A DNA stretch of 64,000 nucleotides from Azospirillum picis (GTDB taxonomy: Bacteria; Pseudomonadota; Alphaproteobacteria; Azospirillales; Azospirillaceae), in assembly GCF_017876115.1 (NCBI RefSeq), contig NZ_JAGINO010000013.1:62001-126000 (forward strand). The letters are read 5' to 3'. The notes under the pieces are model-generated. The model ran no database searches, was not told the origin of the DNA, and worked only from the letters and a program-made list of their open reading frames with translations. The translations under genes were made by a program, and so were the position numbers. Positions 1 to 8,772 of this stretch are shown piece by piece. The stretch's first letter is position 1; each line of letters begins with the position of its first letter.

Positions 1-984
1 TATGCCTTCGATGGCGCCGCGCTGGAGCTGCTGCGCGAGGCCCGCCGCGCCGGGCTGACGACGGTGCTGGAACAGACGATCGCCTCGGTCCAGCTGCAGG
101 ACCGGCTGATGATCGAGCAGGCCGGCCGCTTCCCCGACTGGGAGGCACGGGTCCTGGACCGCAAGACGGCGGCCGCCTTGTGCGCGCATGAGCGTGCGGA
201 GTGGGAGGCCGCCGACCTGATCGTCTGCGGCTCCGAGTTCGTCCGCCAGTCCGTCGCCGACTGCGGCGGTCCCGTCGAGCGCTGCGTCGTCGTCCCCTAC
301 GGCGTCGACGACCGCTTCATGCTGCCGGCGCGCGACCCGCGGCAGGGGCCGCTACGCGTGCTGAGCGTCGGAGAGGTCGGCCTGCGCAAGGGCTCGCCCC
401 ATGTGATCGAGGCGGCGCGCCGGCTTGCCGGCCGCGCCGAGTTCCGCATGGCCGGCCCCTGCGCGCTGCCGGCGCCGGTCGTCGCCGATACGTCGCCGAA
501 CCTGCAAATCCTCGGTCCGGTGCCGCGCGGCGACATCCTGCGCCATTATGCTTGGGCCGACGTCTTCCTGCTGCCCTCGATCTGCGAAGGCTCCGCCACC
601 GCCGTCTACGAGGCGCTCGCCGCCGGGCTGCCGGTGGTCTGCACGCCCAACACGGGCAGCGTCGTCCAGGACGGCGTGCAGGGCTTCATCGTTCCCCCCG
701 GCGACCCCGACGCGATCGTCACCGCCCTGGAAACCCTGGCGGACGACCCTGCCTGGCGGCGCGACATGGCCGAGCGGGCGAGGCTGCGGTTCCGGGAATA
801 CGACGTCGACGCCTATGGGATGCGGCTGGTCGCGGCATTGCACGCGGCGGCGAACGGCCTCATGCCCGCCTCGTCCTCCGCCGCCGGCGCCCCGGCGGCC
901 GGTCCCGACGGCCCCTCCCCGTCACGGAAAGGCGGCGCGCATCCGGACGTCAAGGACCGGATCCCGATGCCGGCATCGCGATGA
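1..984 (+). CDS. GT4 glycosyltransferase, 5' end outside window
   Basis: This is the C-terminal 327 residues of a family 4 (GT-B fold) glycosyltransferase. The frame is open from base 1, so the true start lies upstream. The C-terminal nucleotide-sugar half is clear: a GEVGLRKG loop after the linker, then the E-x7-E type motif in LLPSICEGSATAVYEALAAG, followed by PVVCT. The last 40 residues are a Pro/Ala/Ser-rich low-complexity tail. The stop codon overlaps the next glycosyltransferase start by four bases (ATGA), so the two are probably translationally coupled. A cytoplasmic or membrane-associated role in building an exopolysaccharide repeat unit is inferred from the neighbours; donor and acceptor sugars cannot be read. 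Confidence 0.88.
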   Translation, partial: YAFDGAALELLREARRAGLTTVLEQTIASVQLQDRLMIEQAGRFPDWEARVLDRKTAAALCAHERAEWEAADLIVCGSEFVRQSVADCGGPVERCVVVPYGVDDRFMLPARDPRQGPLRVLSVGEVGLRKGSPHVIEAARRLAGRAEFRMAGPCALPAPVVADTSPNLQILGPVPRGDILRHYAWADVFLLPSICEGSATAVYEALAAGLPVVCTPNTGSVVQDGVQGFIVPPGDPDAIVTALETLADDPAWRRDMAERARLRFREYDVDAYGMRLVAALHAAANGLMPASSSAAGAPAAGPDGPSPSRKGGAHPDVKDRIPMPASR

Positions 985-2159
985 ACATCTGCATGCTGAC
1001 CGCATCGGTCTCCCCCATGGGCGGCGGCGTCTTCTTCGCGCTGCATGGGCTCGCCACGGCGCTTCACCAGCCTCCGGACCTGTCGGTCTCGGTCGTCGGC
1101 CTGTGCAACCGGCCCGACGATGGCGACCTGGCCGCCTGGCGGCCACTTCCCATCGCCGCCTGCGGGATTCGCGGTCCGAAATCCTGGGGTTATTCCGGCG
1201 GGCTGGCCCCCGCCCTGCGCAGCGCCCGGGCCGATCTCACCCATGTCCATGGCATGTGGATGTATCCGTCGCTCGCCAACCGGCTCCAGGCCCGCGGCGG
1301 CCGACCCTATGTGATCAGCCCGCATGGCATGCTCGACCCCTGGGCGGTGGCGAACGCGGGCTGGAAGAAAAAGATCGCGCTGCGGCTCTATGAGGGGGCC
1401 CATCTGAACGGGGCCGGCTGCCTGCATGCCCTGTGCGAGTCGGAGCTGCGGTCGCTCCGGGCCTTCGGGCAGAAGAACCCGGTCTGCGTCATTCCCAACG
1501 GCGTCGACCTCGCCGGCAACGAACCCGTTCACGACGGCAAGCCAGACTGGTTCGAGGCGGTCCCCCCGGGGGCCCGCACCCTGCTCTTCCTCGGCCGCCT
1601 CCATCCCAAGAAAAACCTGCCGGCGCTGCTGCGCGCCTGGGCGCTGCTGCGCCAGCGCAAGGTCCCCGGCGCTGGCGGTTGGCATCTGGTGATCGCCGGC
1701 TGGGACCAGAACGACCATCGCCACGACCTGGCGGTCCTCAGCGACGAGCTGGACATCGCCGGGTCCGTCACCTTCGCGGGTCCGCAATTCGGCGTCGGCA
1801 AACGGCTGAGCTACGGGGCGGCGGACGCCATGATCCTGCCCTCGCTCAGCGAAGGCTTCCCCATGGCCGTGCTGGAGGCCTGGTGCGCCGGCCTTCCGGT
1901 GCTGATGACGCCGGAATGCAACATGCCCATCGGCTTCGAGGCCGGGGCGGCGCTCGAGATCGCCACCGACCCGGCCTCGATCGCCGACGGCCTGGCGGAC
2001 TTCCTCACGCTCGACGATGGGCAGCGCCGGGCCATCGGCCGGCGTGGCCGCCGGCTCGTCGAGGAGCGCTTCACCTGGCCCAAGGTGGCCGCCGAGATGA
2101 GCGCGGTGTACCGCTGGCTGGTCGGCGGCGGAGAACGGCCGGGCTGCGTCCTGCCGTGA
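981..2159 (+). CDS. GT4 glycosyltransferase
   Basis: The 392-residue protein is a GT-B glycosyltransferase of family 4. The N-terminus (MNICMLTASVSPMGGG) has the glycine-rich acceptor-domain loop. Mid-protein HGMWMYP and ISPHGMLDPWA resemble the WcaI/PssE-like EPS transferases, and the C-terminal half carries LFLGRLHPKKN and LPSLSEGFPMAVLEAWCAG with the E-x7-E motif. The ATG at 981 was chosen because it overlaps the upstream stop as ATGA and starts the conserved domain; the frame stays open further upstream but without family resemblance. It probably adds a sugar to a lipid-linked EPS intermediate on the cytoplasmic face. Confidence 0.9.
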   Translation: MNICMLTASVSPMGGGVFFALHGLATALHQPPDLSVSVVGLCNRPDDGDLAAWRPLPIAACGIRGPKSWGYSGGLAPALRSARADLTHVHGMWMYPSLANRLQARGGRPYVISPHGMLDPWAVANAGWKKKIALRLYEGAHLNGAGCLHALCESELRSLRAFGQKNPVCVIPNGVDLAGNEPVHDGKPDWFEAVPPGARTLLFLGRLHPKKNLPALLRAWALLRQRKVPGAGGWHLVIAGWDQNDHRHDLAVLSDELDIAGSVTFAGPQFGVGKRLSYGAADAMILPSLSEGFPMAVLEAWCAGLPVLMTPECNMPIGFEAGAALEIATDPASIADGLADFLTLDDGQRRAIGRRGRRLVEERFTWPKVAAEMSAVYRWLVGGGERPGCVLP

Positions 2160-2240
2160 TGCGCCTGGCGGCGGGGCCGCGCGGCCCCGTCAGCTTCTCG
2201 GAAAGATGCGGCGTCAAGAAGATCGACCGTAGGAGGCCGT

Positions 2241-3323
2241 GTGATCAGGCATCGCCATTCCGAACTCGACGCGCTGCGCGGCTTGGCTGCGTTGAGCGTC
2301 GTCCTCCGGCATCTCCTCAACGTCTTTCCACGGGACACCTATCCACTGGCCGACCTGCTCGTGAAGGCGCCGACACGCATCTTGTTCGCCGGGCACGAAG
2401 CCGTGCTGCTGTTCTTCCTGCTCAGCGGTTTCGTGCTGGCCGCGTCGATCCTGTCGAGCAGGCTCGACTATCCGGCCTTCCTGCGCAGGCGCTTGTGCCG
2501 CATCTACCCGCCCTATGCCGCCGCCGTCGGACTCGCCGCGCTCGGCGCCATCTGCTTCGGCGGGCCGAGGGACGGCGTGAGCACCTGGTTCGCGATGACC
2601 TGGAACGAGCCCGTCACGCCTGCGATGCTGAGCGAGCAGCTGCTGCTCGTCGGCCGGTTCGACACCGCCCAACTCAACACGGCCTTCTGGTCGCTCGTCT
2701 ACGAGATGCGGATCTCCCTCATTTTCCCGCTCCTGCTGCTGTTCACGGTTCATGCCCCGGCTTGGGCCGTGGCCGTGGCCGCGGCAGGTGCGACCACCGC
2801 CGCCGCAGGCACCTCCCCCTATGAGGCAGACTGGCTGCCGACCCTGCACTATGCCGGCATCTTCGCCGCCGGGGCGGTGATGGTCCGAACCCTGGACAGC
2901 CTGCAAGCCGCATATGAAGCGATCGGCGGGCGCAGCCGTGCCATTCTGAGCCTTGCCGCCTTGGCCCTCGTGCTGTACGGCTACGGGCCGCCGTCGGTGC
3001 GGGCGCATTTTGGATTCTTCACGGATTGGTTCGTGGTCGCCGGCGATGCCTGGCTGATCATGGCGGCGCTGTCGAGCCGGCGTTTCGGGAGCGCCCTCCG
3101 CCTGCCTGCGATCCAGTACCTGGGCAGGGTCTCGTACAGCCTGTATCTCGTCCACGCGACGGTGCTGTTCTCGCTCGTTCACCTGCTGCCCCTGTGGGGT
3201 GCGGCGCTGCTCTATCTCCCGCTCACCTTCGGCGTCACCGCCATCTTCCACCGTCTGGTGGAGGCGCCTTCGATCCAGCTCTCCAAGCAGGCCTGGAGAC
3301 GGGCAGCCAAGGCCGAGGCATGA
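2241..3323 (+). CDS. Acyltransferase 3 family membrane protein
   Basis: The 360-residue polytopic membrane protein belongs to the acyltransferase-3 family (OafA/ExoZ type), which O-acetylates or succinylates surface polysaccharides. The family signatures are present: LDALRGLAALSVVLRH at the N-terminus with the active-site His, FFLLSGFVL, and the RRLCRIYPPY segment. About ten hydrophobic segments follow. The GTG start at 2241 is fixed by a perfect AGGAGG at 2231-2236. It lies 81 bases after a glycosyltransferase in the same direction, so it probably decorates the same exopolysaccharide. Length is normal for the family. Confidence 0.9.
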   Translation: MIRHRHSELDALRGLAALSVVLRHLLNVFPRDTYPLADLLVKAPTRILFAGHEAVLLFFLLSGFVLAASILSSRLDYPAFLRRRLCRIYPPYAAAVGLAALGAICFGGPRDGVSTWFAMTWNEPVTPAMLSEQLLLVGRFDTAQLNTAFWSLVYEMRISLIFPLLLLFTVHAPAWAVAVAAAGATTAAAGTSPYEADWLPTLHYAGIFAAGAVMVRTLDSLQAAYEAIGGRSRAILSLAALALVLYGYGPPSVRAHFGFFTDWFVVAGDAWLIMAALSSRRFGSALRLPAIQYLGRVSYSLYLVHATVLFSLVHLLPLWGAALLYLPLTFGVTAIFHRLVEAPSIQLSKQAWRRAAKAEA

Positions 3324-3427
3324 TGCCGGTGCCGGGAGGGTCACCGAATGGCCGATCCCGGGTTTCGAAGGGCCGGGGGCTTGCCTGTCCGGTCGAGGCA
3401 CTCGATGCGAAGCGGGAGAGGGAGCCG

Positions 3428-3751
3428 ATGGTCCTGTGGCGCGTCCCGGTGGTGACGGCTGAGCGCACCGAGTCCGTCGGCAACAACGGCGTCGCCGACA
3501 CGCTGAGCGGCAGAGCGGGGGCCGACCTGTTCGTCTTCGCAAGCGGCAGCGGCAGGGACGTGATCACCGACTTCCAGGCCGCCGAGGGCGACCGGCTGCG
3601 GCTGGCCGACGGCCAGGGCTACAGCCTGCGCGGCGACGGTGCCGGCAACGTGGTGATCGTCTTCTCCTCCGAGGACGAGGTGGTGCTGCGCGGCATCACC
3701 CAAGCCCAGGCCCAGGCCCAGGTCCAGGCCGGTTGGTTCGTCACCGGATAA
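3428..3751 (+). pseudogene. Mini RTX gene: internally deleted remnant of an RTX C-terminus
   Basis: This short frame (107 residues) joins VTAERTESVGNNGVAD directly to TLSGRAGADLFVFASGSG and the standard tail ending QAGWFVTG. Both halves match the larger RTX genes of this window (starts at 18542 and 48037), where about 345 residues lie between them. All Ca-binding nonapeptides are therefore lost, but the C-terminal block expected to carry the type I secretion signal is kept. The fusion is in frame at an 8-base microhomology (CGCCGACA, 3493-3500). The tail also has extra Gln-Ala pairs (QAQAQAQVQ against QAQVQ). The ATG at 3428 follows a purine-rich GGGAGAGGGAG. It may be a relic, or a short secreted peptide. 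Confidence 0.6.
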
Positions 3752-4019
3752 GGTCCGGTTTTCGAAATCCTGTGACGCGTTTGGCAATGAAAATGAAGAA
3801 GACGGCAGCGGTGATGAGCAGGGCGAGTAAGATGCGGCCGAGCCTCCCCTGCCGTCGGTTCAGACGTTTTCTCGCCAGAATCCAAGCGCAACCGGGATCG
3901 ACGACACACCGGTTCTTGCCGAGCCCGGCGCCGTGCAGCTCGCCCAGCCGGGAAGACGGGACGGGATCGGGCATGGGGCCGGTGGAAAGCAACTGGCGTC
4001 TGGCGCCGCCGGCGATCAT
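3741..4019 (-). CDS. Small single-pass membrane protein coupled to the Wzy-like gene
   Basis: A 92-residue frame starts with an ATG whose bases overlap the stop of the upstream polymerase gene as ATGA, a strong sign of translational coupling. The protein is polar and Arg/Gly/Pro-rich for about 65 residues, with basic RKRLNRRQGRLGR just before one C-terminal transmembrane helix (ILLALLITAAVFFIFIA) and a short basic tail. I recognise no family. Its last 11 bases overlap the 3' end of the convergent RTX remnant. It could be an accessory subunit of polysaccharide polymerisation or export; equally it could be a chance frame, since part of the polar region is unremarkable. Confidence 0.5.
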   Translation of the reverse strand: MIAGGARRQLLSTGPMPDPVPSSRLGELHGAGLGKNRCVVDPGCAWILARKRLNRRQGRLGRILLALLITAAVFFIFIAKRVTGFRKPDLIR

Positions 4020-5323
4020 GCACTGAAAGCCCGGCGTGGGTCCCGGATCGGGCCGGAGCGCCCGAGGGTAGTCGGAGCAAAACGGTCTGCGGGCTTCCGG
4101 GACCAGAGCAGGACCGGATAGACAAAAATCGAGAGATGGACCCATATGTTCAAGATGAAGTGGGTATGATGCGTGATCGCCAGCATGCCTGGCGTCAGGA
4201 GCAGCATGTAGAGAAACTGTCCCGGGATGGACCGCTGCATCGCTGCGCAGTAAAGCCGCTTCAACACCAGGCCGATGAGAAAGAATTTGATCGCGCCAAA
4301 ATACCAGAATGAGCCGAACCCGTCGGCCATGCCGGTTTCGGTGCTGCCGGTCGCCGGCGCATGGGCGGTGAACGCATAGGGATTCCTGATCGGGATGAAC
4401 AGCAGATCCTTGAACTCGGTGCCGGTGACCTGGGCCGGGATATAGTTGAACACCAGGGTGTTCCAGTGGAACGCGCCGAAATCCAGGATCATGTTCTCGT
4501 CGATGGCATTGATCTTGTAGACCGCGTTGAGCATCTCCGGGCCGCCGTTGGCCAGCAGATCCTTGAGGTTGCCGACGAAGTCGATCTGCATCACCCGGTC
4601 GAGGCTCGGCCCCTCCTCGGCCTTGGCGACCTTGCGATAGTCGCCGGTGCTGTTCATCACCAGCGTTCCGACGAGCACCGCCGCCAGAGCGAGCGCCCGC
4701 GGCACCGTCCGCCCCCGTTCGAACCAATAGCTCAGCAGGATGATCAGGACGAATTCGGAGGTGTCTCCCCGCCGCCCGGCGAAGATGATCCGCTCCAGAT
4801 AGAACATCGCCCCGAACAGGGCGATCACCAGCGCCAAGCGCGACCCGGTCCGTACGAAGCAGATCGTCGCCAAGGTGAAGCCGTATCCGAGCATCTTGGC
4901 AAAAAAATTATAGGCGACCGGCAATCCGGTCGGCAGGCTGAGATCCCTGACCTCCACGGGCAGGTGGCTGATCTTGAAGTAGAAGAACGCGCCGGCCGCC
5001 GACAGCGCCGCAGCGGCGGTGATCAGGCGCTGTTCGCTCATCTCGTAGGCGAAGGCGCGCATCGGCCGGTTGGTGACGGCCCAGCCCAGCCAGAGCATCA
5101 CCGCGCAGGACAGCGTCACCACCATGGTCTTGGCAAAAGCGCCTTCCGGAAGATACGGGTCGCCGGCCAGCCCGGGCAACTGCGGCAGGACGAAGCTGAA
5201 GAACATCGCCCCGGCGAAGAACGGGTATTCGTAGATGCGCCCCTTGCGGCCCAGCACCGTCACCAGCAGGGCAAAGGTGAGGGCCGCCAGGGCGAGGAGC
5301 AGGATCCAGTTGATCGTTTCCAT
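4016..5323 (-). CDS. Wzy-like polysaccharide polymerase (integral membrane protein)
   Basis: The 435-residue protein has about ten hydrophobic helices and a long central periplasmic-type loop (roughly residues 210-320, containing TGDYRK, FGAFHWNTLVFNYIP and GSTETGMADGFGSFWYFG). That topology is typical of O-antigen/EPS repeat-unit polymerases, and no other family motif is visible. The ATG at 5323 has AAGGAGG just upstream, overlapping the stop of the preceding YdcF-like gene. It ends a minus-strand EPS operon, so assembly of lipid-linked repeat units in the periplasm is a reasonable inference. Wzy proteins diverge strongly, which limits certainty. Confidence 0.7.
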   Translation of the reverse strand: METINWILLLALAALTFALLVTVLGRKGRIYEYPFFAGAMFFSFVLPQLPGLAGDPYLPEGAFAKTMVVTLSCAVMLWLGWAVTNRPMRAFAYEMSEQRLITAAAALSAAGAFFYFKISHLPVEVRDLSLPTGLPVAYNFFAKMLGYGFTLATICFVRTGSRLALVIALFGAMFYLERIIFAGRRGDTSEFVLIILLSYWFERGRTVPRALALAAVLVGTLVMNSTGDYRKVAKAEEGPSLDRVMQIDFVGNLKDLLANGGPEMLNAVYKINAIDENMILDFGAFHWNTLVFNYIPAQVTGTEFKDLLFIPIRNPYAFTAHAPATGSTETGMADGFGSFWYFGAIKFFLIGLVLKRLYCAAMQRSIPGQFLYMLLLTPGMLAITHHTHFILNIWVHLSIFVYPVLLWSRKPADRFAPTTLGRSGPIRDPRRAFSA

Positions 5324-5335
5324 CCCCGGCCTCCT

Positions 5336-5956
5336 TCAGCACCGGTTCACGCCGGGCAGACGGTAGAGGAACGTCTTGAGGTATTCCTGCCTGACATGCT
5401 CGCCGTCGGGCTGCCAGCCCAGGATCTCCCCCGGGATCTCACGGGCCGGTGGCGGTCCGGCGCTTGGCGCCATCATCACCACCATGTCCCGGGCGCTCCG
5501 CTCGAAGCAGCGCAGCGCCCGTGCCGTGTGCCACCAGGAGGTCACGACGATGACGCTGCGCGCACCGAGCGCACGCAGGATCTGGCTGGAAAAGGCGGCG
5601 TTCTCGGCGGTGTTGCCGGAGCGGCACTCGACCAGGATGGCGTCCGGGGCGACGCCGCCGGCGCGCAGCCGGGCCGCCGCCTCCCGGCAGTCGCCGTCGC
5701 CGCTGACGATGACGCGTGGCGCCAGCCCAGCGCGGTAGAGCGCGGCGGCCCGATCCGGCCGCCCTTCGGCCTCGCCGCCGAGGACGACGATGGCGTCGGC
5801 CGGATTGAGCGGCGTCCGCACGGTGAGGAGATGGCGCGCCCCCACATGCAGTCCGACATAGACCGCCACCAACAGCAGGGCACCCGAAATCGACAGGAGC
5901 AGGAAGCGCCACGGCGAGGTTCGCCGGGCACGGTTCGACGGCGGAAGGGTGGTCAC
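5336..5956 (-). CDS. YdcF/SanA family (DUF218) membrane-anchored protein
   Basis: The 206-residue protein has one N-terminal transmembrane anchor (WRFLLLSISGALLLVAVYVG) and then a DUF218 Rossmann-like domain: DAIVVLGGEAEGRPDRAAAL, VIVSGDGD, ECRSGNTAENA, and VIVVTSWWHTARAL. The NTAENA and TSxxHxxRA motifs are family hallmarks. Members include SanA and ElyC, linked to envelope integrity, but biochemical function is mostly unknown. Its start overlaps the upstream GT2 stop by four bases and its stop lies in the ribosome-binding region of the Wzy-like gene, so it belongs to the EPS operon. Confidence 0.85.
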   Translation of the reverse strand: MTTLPPSNRARRTSPWRFLLLSISGALLLVAVYVGLHVGARHLLTVRTPLNPADAIVVLGGEAEGRPDRAAALYRAGLAPRVIVSGDGDCREAAARLRAGGVAPDAILVECRSGNTAENAAFSSQILRALGARSVIVVTSWWHTARALRCFERSARDMVVMMAPSAGPPPAREIPGEILGWQPDGEHVRQEYLKTFLYRLPGVNRC

Positions 5957-6783
5957 ACCGAGAGCCCCCGCTCGCGCCGCTCGATCTCCATGACCTTCAG
6001 CTCGATCATGTATTCGTAGATCGCCAGCATCCGGCAGTAGGTGTAGCCCTGCCAGCCATCGAGGAAGCCGAGCCGCAGCAGGTACATGTAGACGAAGCGC
6101 AGCAGCGACCGGCAGGGCAGCCGGAAACTCAGCTCCTTCAGCAGCCGGCGGCGCGCCACGGCGTTGCCGGCCAGGGCGCGCCAGTCGAGGGGCGACCCGC
6201 GCAGGCTGCGCAGGGATTCGATCGCCTCCTGCTGGGAGTAGCGGTTGTGCTTGTCGAACCAGGCCTGGAGGCCGTTGTTGAAGGAGTAGTGGTGGAAATG
6301 GCCGTCCAGACGCCCCTCCTCACCGTCGACCACGGCGACCGGGTTGACGATGCGTTCGAAGCGGACCTTGTCCGGCTGGTAGAAGCGCAGGACCCAGACC
6401 GGGTAGATGCCGCAATGGCGCAGCCAGCGGCCGCAGAAGAAGTTGCGGTAGCGCAGCCGGTAGGCGACCGGCGCCAGCGCCGGATCGCCGGCGATGCGCA
6501 GCAGCTCGTCGCGCAGCTCCGGCGTGACGATCTCGTCGGCGTCGGAGTAGTAGACCCACTTGTTCTTGAACGGGATCTCCTTCGATGCCCAGTTCTGGTG
6601 CGAGGACCAGGTATCGAACCGGCGCTGGACCACCCGCGCGCCGAACGACCTGGCGATCTCCACCGTGCGGTCCGAACTGAACGAGTCGAGCACGACGATG
6701 TCGTCGCTCCACCTGACCGCCTCGAGGCAGGCCGGGAGGTTGCGCTCCTCGTTCAGGGTCAGGATGAGTACGGAAACGCCCAT
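5953..6783 (-). CDS. GT2 family glycosyltransferase (WaaE/KdtX-like)
   Basis: The 276-residue GT-A glycosyltransferase of family 2 starts MGVSVLILTLNEERNLPACL, then has VVLDSFSSDRTVEIA and the metal-binding DXD in WVYYSDADEIV. This layout resembles the WaaE/LgtF subgroup that adds glucose to LPS cores or EPS intermediates. The start at 6783 is where the canonical family N-terminus begins; the frame is open much further upstream but there it is antisense-like to the acetyltransferase. It overlaps the YdcF-like gene by four bases. The enzyme should act at the inner face of the membrane; its sugar is unknown. Confidence 0.9.
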   Translation of the reverse strand: MGVSVLILTLNEERNLPACLEAVRWSDDIVVLDSFSSDRTVEIARSFGARVVQRRFDTWSSHQNWASKEIPFKNKWVYYSDADEIVTPELRDELLRIAGDPALAPVAYRLRYRNFFCGRWLRHCGIYPVWVLRFYQPDKVRFERIVNPVAVVDGEEGRLDGHFHHYSFNNGLQAWFDKHNRYSQQEAIESLRSLRGSPLDWRALAGNAVARRRLLKELSFRLPCRSLLRFVYMYLLRLGFLDGWQGYTYCRMLAIYEYMIELKVMEIERRERGLSV

Positions 6784-6794
6784 GCTTCGGGTCC

Positions 6795-7430
6795 TCACCA
6801 GGTTGGAAGCTCTCCGACCATCACCCGCTCGGCGATCGCCCGGGCCGGGTGGCCACCGGCGATCGTCCAGTCCGCCACGTCCTCCAGGACGGTCGAGCGC
6901 GCCTGGACCATCGCGCCTTCGCCGATCCTGACGCCGGGGGCGACGAACACGTCGGCGGCGACCCAGGCCAGCGCGCCGATCTCGACCGGCTTGGTGACCA
7001 GCGGCATCTGGAATTGGCGGAAATCGTGGCTCGCCGAGCATAGGAAGCTGTACTGGCTGACCGTCGCGTAGGCGCCCACCGAGATGCGGTCGACGCAGTA
7101 GCAGTCGACGAAGTGCGAGAGCGAGGCGTGCTCGCCCATCTCCAGGTTCCAGGGCGCGAAGACCCGGACCGAGGCATGGACGATGGCCCCCCGCCCCAGC
7201 CGGGCACCGAACAGGCGGAGCAGGAAGCGCCGCCAGCCATGACAGACTTTGGGCGAGGGGCGGAACAGCAGGAGCCAGACCAGCCCCCACAGCGCCCGAC
7301 CGAGCCGGTTGCGCAGCGACAGCGAGCTTGGGCGGATTCGGCCGCCCAAGGAGGCGGAGAGAATGGCAGAGGAGATGGCGGGGTGGAAGCCGCCGGCGAC
7401 GGGCGTCGAGGGTTCGGGATGGGCGGTCAT
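6795..7430 (-). CDS. WcaF-like hexapeptide-repeat acetyltransferase
   Basis: The 211-residue protein has a basic/hydrophobic N-terminal part (residues about 40-75) and then a left-handed beta-helix built from hexapeptide repeats, including GRGAIVHASVRVFAPWNLEMG, VDRISVGAYATVSQYSFLCSASHD and APGVRIGEGAMVQARSTV. The SHD and GHPAR segments match colanic-acid-type O-acetyltransferases (WcaF/WcaB). It probably transfers acetyl from acetyl-CoA to a sugar of the repeat unit. It overlaps the upstream GT4 stop by four bases, which places it firmly in the operon. Confidence 0.88.
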   Translation of the reverse strand: MTAHPEPSTPVAGGFHPAISSAILSASLGGRIRPSSLSLRNRLGRALWGLVWLLLFRPSPKVCHGWRRFLLRLFGARLGRGAIVHASVRVFAPWNLEMGEHASLSHFVDCYCVDRISVGAYATVSQYSFLCSASHDFRQFQMPLVTKPVEIGALAWVAADVFVAPGVRIGEGAMVQARSTVLEDVADWTIAGGHPARAIAERVMVGELPTW

Positions 7431-8695
7431 GGTCGTTCTCCAGGACGTCCGGAACCGGCCGCAGCGAGCGCCAGCGCGGAGCGCTCGCGCAGCATGCGCA
7501 GCAGGTTCTTGATCGGGTGCGGAACGAAGCGGCGCAGCCCGCCGTCACCCAGGCCGCCTGGGTAGCGCCACCGGGCCAGCGGCAGGGGGTCGGCGATGGC
7601 CGGCGGATGGCGGCGCAGGTCCTGCAGCAGGTCGGCATAGGCACCGGCGGCGGCGGCGGCGTCGAACCGCCGTGCAGCCTCCAGCCGGGCCGCCGAAGAC
7701 AGGCGCTCCAGCCGGCCGGGCTCCATGATCAGGCGCTGGATCGCCAATGCTGCCCGCTCCGGCGCACCGACGGGAAACAGCAGGCCGGTACGCCCATCGT
7801 CGACCACCGCATCGGTGACGCCACGGATCGCCGAGGCCACGGGCACGCAGCCGGCCGCCATCGCCTCGGCGAGCGTCAGGCCGAACCCCTCGAAGCGCGA
7901 CGGGAAGACCAGCACGTCGTGCTCGGCCATGACGGCCGCCACCCGCTCCGCCGGAACGGCGCCGAGGAAGCGCACCTGCCGGCCAAAACGGGCGCAGTCC
8001 CGGCGTAGGTTCTCGAGATCGGGGCCGTCGCCGCCCACCGTCAGCACACAGGGCAACCCGTCCAGCCTCCGCAGGATGCGGGGGAGCCAGAGCACGCCCT
8101 TGGAGGCGTCCTCGACCCGCCCCAGGCTGAGCAGCCGCAGCGGCGCCTGGGTGGTGATCGGCGGGCGGGCGCCGCGCGGCGCCTCCGGCTTCGCCATGGG
8201 AGGCAGGATGGCGTTCAGAATGACATGCGTCCGCTCGGGCGCAAAGCCGTGCCGGGCCACCAGATCATCGCGGATGCGCGGCGAGACGCAGACGGTGGCA
8301 TGCACCCAGTCGCGGATCGCGGTGGCGGCGGCATAGGTGGCGGGCGTGATGTTGTGGACCACCATGACCCGGAGCACGCGCCGGTCCAGGTAGCGCACCG
8401 CATTGGTCTGGACCCGGTCGGCCAGGACGTTCACGAACACCGCGTCGTAGCCGCCATGCCCGATGTGGTCGAGAAGGGCGGCGGCCTGGCTGCGCTCCTC
8501 GCTCTCCTGCGGCGCCACGACCGTGCCCCGGGCCATCTCGGAGGCCCAAGGGCTGCGGAGCAGTGCCCGGGACGCCGGCGCGCCGGTTCCGATCCAACGC
8601 AACCCGATGCCGCGGGCCGCCAGCCCTGGGCGCAGGGTGCGGAACACCGAGTAGGTACCGCCGAGGTGGGGCAGGCCGAAGAAGCCAGTGGTCAT
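7427..8695 (-). CDS. GT4 glycosyltransferase
   Basis: The 422-residue GT-B transferase has N-terminal GFFGLPHLGGTYSVF, a central VMVVHNITPATYAAA region, and a C-terminal donor domain with LLSLGRVEDASKG, RFLGAVPAERV and FPSRFEGFGLTLAEAMAAG (E-x7-E). Two starts are possible. ATG 8695 begins the recognisable domain. A GTG at 8776, overlapping the upstream stop as GTGA and preceded by GGGAG, would add 27 residues made largely of an ALGNA-type triplication encoded by a 15-base minisatellite. I prefer 8695, but the coupled GTG cannot be excluded. Role: addition of a sugar to the lipid-linked repeat unit. Confidence 0.85.
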   Translation of the reverse strand: MTTGFFGLPHLGGTYSVFRTLRPGLAARGIGLRWIGTGAPASRALLRSPWASEMARGTVVAPQESEERSQAAALLDHIGHGGYDAVFVNVLADRVQTNAVRYLDRRVLRVMVVHNITPATYAAATAIRDWVHATVCVSPRIRDDLVARHGFAPERTHVILNAILPPMAKPEAPRGARPPITTQAPLRLLSLGRVEDASKGVLWLPRILRRLDGLPCVLTVGGDGPDLENLRRDCARFGRQVRFLGAVPAERVAAVMAEHDVLVFPSRFEGFGLTLAEAMAAGCVPVASAIRGVTDAVVDDGRTGLLFPVGAPERAALAIQRLIMEPGRLERLSSAARLEAARRFDAAAAAGAYADLLQDLRRHPPAIADPLPLARWRYPGGLGDGGLRRFVPHPIKNLLRMLRERSALALAAAGSGRPGERP

Positions 8696-8703
8696 GCCGC
8701 CGG

Positions 8704-8748
8704 CATTCCCCAGGGCGGCATTCCCCAGAGGGGCATTCCCCAGGGCGG
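8704..8748. repeat. 15-bp tandem repeat, three copies
   Basis: Three consecutive 15-base units (cattccccagggcgg, with two changes in the middle copy) lie just upstream of the ATG start of the GT4 gene. They fall inside its possible GTG-initiated N-terminal extension. Because the unit length is a multiple of three, copy-number change would lengthen or shorten that leader without a frameshift. Confidence 0.85.
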
Positions 8749-8772
8749 CAGTCCTTCGGCCGGCCGGTGCGC

